Of a stretch of 64,000 bases of DNA, positions 63,917 to 64,000 are shown piece by piece. This stretch comes from Opitutales bacterium (GTDB lineage Bacteria > Verrucomicrobiota > Verrucomicrobiia > Opitutales > Oceanipulchritudinaceae). Numbering within the stretch: position 1 is the stretch's first letter; each line of letters opens with the position of its first letter. The notes beneath the pieces are model-generated. The model saw only the letters and a list, made by a program, of their open reading frames with translations, did no database searches and was not told where the DNA came from. The position numbers and the translations under genes were made by a program. Where the stretch lies: assembly GCA_016932335.1 (NCBI GenBank), contig JAFGCZ010000001.1:237714-301713 (forward strand). Reading direction: 5' to 3'.

Positions 63917-64000
63917 ATGGAAATTCAGTTCAGATCCGCATCCAGGCAATGTGTTCTCAGTGGATACCCATTTCAACCCGGAGACAAGATCAGGTGCTAT
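63917..64000 (+). CDS. start of an uncharacterised protein, partial
   Basis: An ATG at 63917 opens a frame of 28 codons to the window edge (MEIQFRSASRQCVLSG then YPFQPGDKIRCY). The C-x-L-S-G-x-P-F-x-P-G-D pattern recalls short zinc-ribbon-like starts seen in uncharacterised proteins. Function cannot be told. Confidence 0.5.
   Translation, partial: MEIQFRSASRQCVLSGYPFQPGDKIRCY

Overview
The window reads as chromosomal DNA of a free-living Gram-negative bacterium with about 50% GC, densely packed genes and few mobile sequences. An outer membrane is implied by a lipid A acyltransferase next to an MsbA-like flippase, a SurA-like chaperone and type IV pilus/type II secretion parts. The long PurF with a short propeptide, the clade of the one-chain PurL, the extended TilS N-terminus and a stand-alone AP2 protein point to the PVC group, most likely Verrucomicrobiota (Opitutia-like). 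That placement is inference from gene types; no rRNA lies in the window.

Layout. 1-8.8 kb: N-terminus of a Ste24-type protease, then xseB-dxs (exonuclease VII small subunit, first MEP-pathway enzyme), a drug/metabolite transporter, rhomboid protease-rlmB, and dCMP deaminase-yqgE-uup. 8.8-15.7 kb: purine block, with purL-rpiB on the minus strand diverging from purF-purM. 15.8-24.4 kb: HDOD protein, HNH protein, transketolase, the cytochrome bd oxidase pair cydAB, and a queuosine-precursor transporter behind a clear preQ1-I-type riboswitch; then an unusual HisI, an orphan membrane protein and tRNA-Tyr. 24.6-33 kb: ClC antiporter and a minus-strand genome-maintenance run parA-rnc-mfd-surA-radC. 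33.1-43.8 kb: tRNA-Cys, tRNA-Ser, a YqhD-type alcohol dehydrogenase, an lpxL(fusion)-msbA unit, plsC, serS-tilS-ftsH and tRNA-Thr.

43.9-50 kb is the most accessory stretch: a TrpF-like protein without its catalytic cysteine fused by ATGA overlap to a LysE exporter, polyphosphate glucokinase, a two-domain AP2 protein with paired ATTTAAAT palindromes upstream, a structured intergenic region, menH-like hydrolase and cyclophilin, an unknown protein and an FRG-domain protein. 49.8-56.2 kb is one long plus-strand run: pilT, a short gspE, gspF, a 46-codon coupled frame, a single-domain asparaginase, an exported acetolactate decarboxylase and purH. 56.3-64 kb: coiled-coil membrane protein, M20 peptidase, polyprenyl diphosphate synthase, DUF4013-like protein, FmdB-like zinc ribbon, a minus-strand set (phosphatase, isochorismatase-like hydrolase, mgtE) and the start of one more gene.

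Many convergent pairs share bidirectional terminators. No CRISPR array, insertion sequence, integrase or rRNA was seen. The best candidates for new biology are the preQ1 control element, the AP2 locus, the acyltransferase/glycosyltransferase-like fusion, the TrpF-like/LysE pair and the FRG-protein locus.
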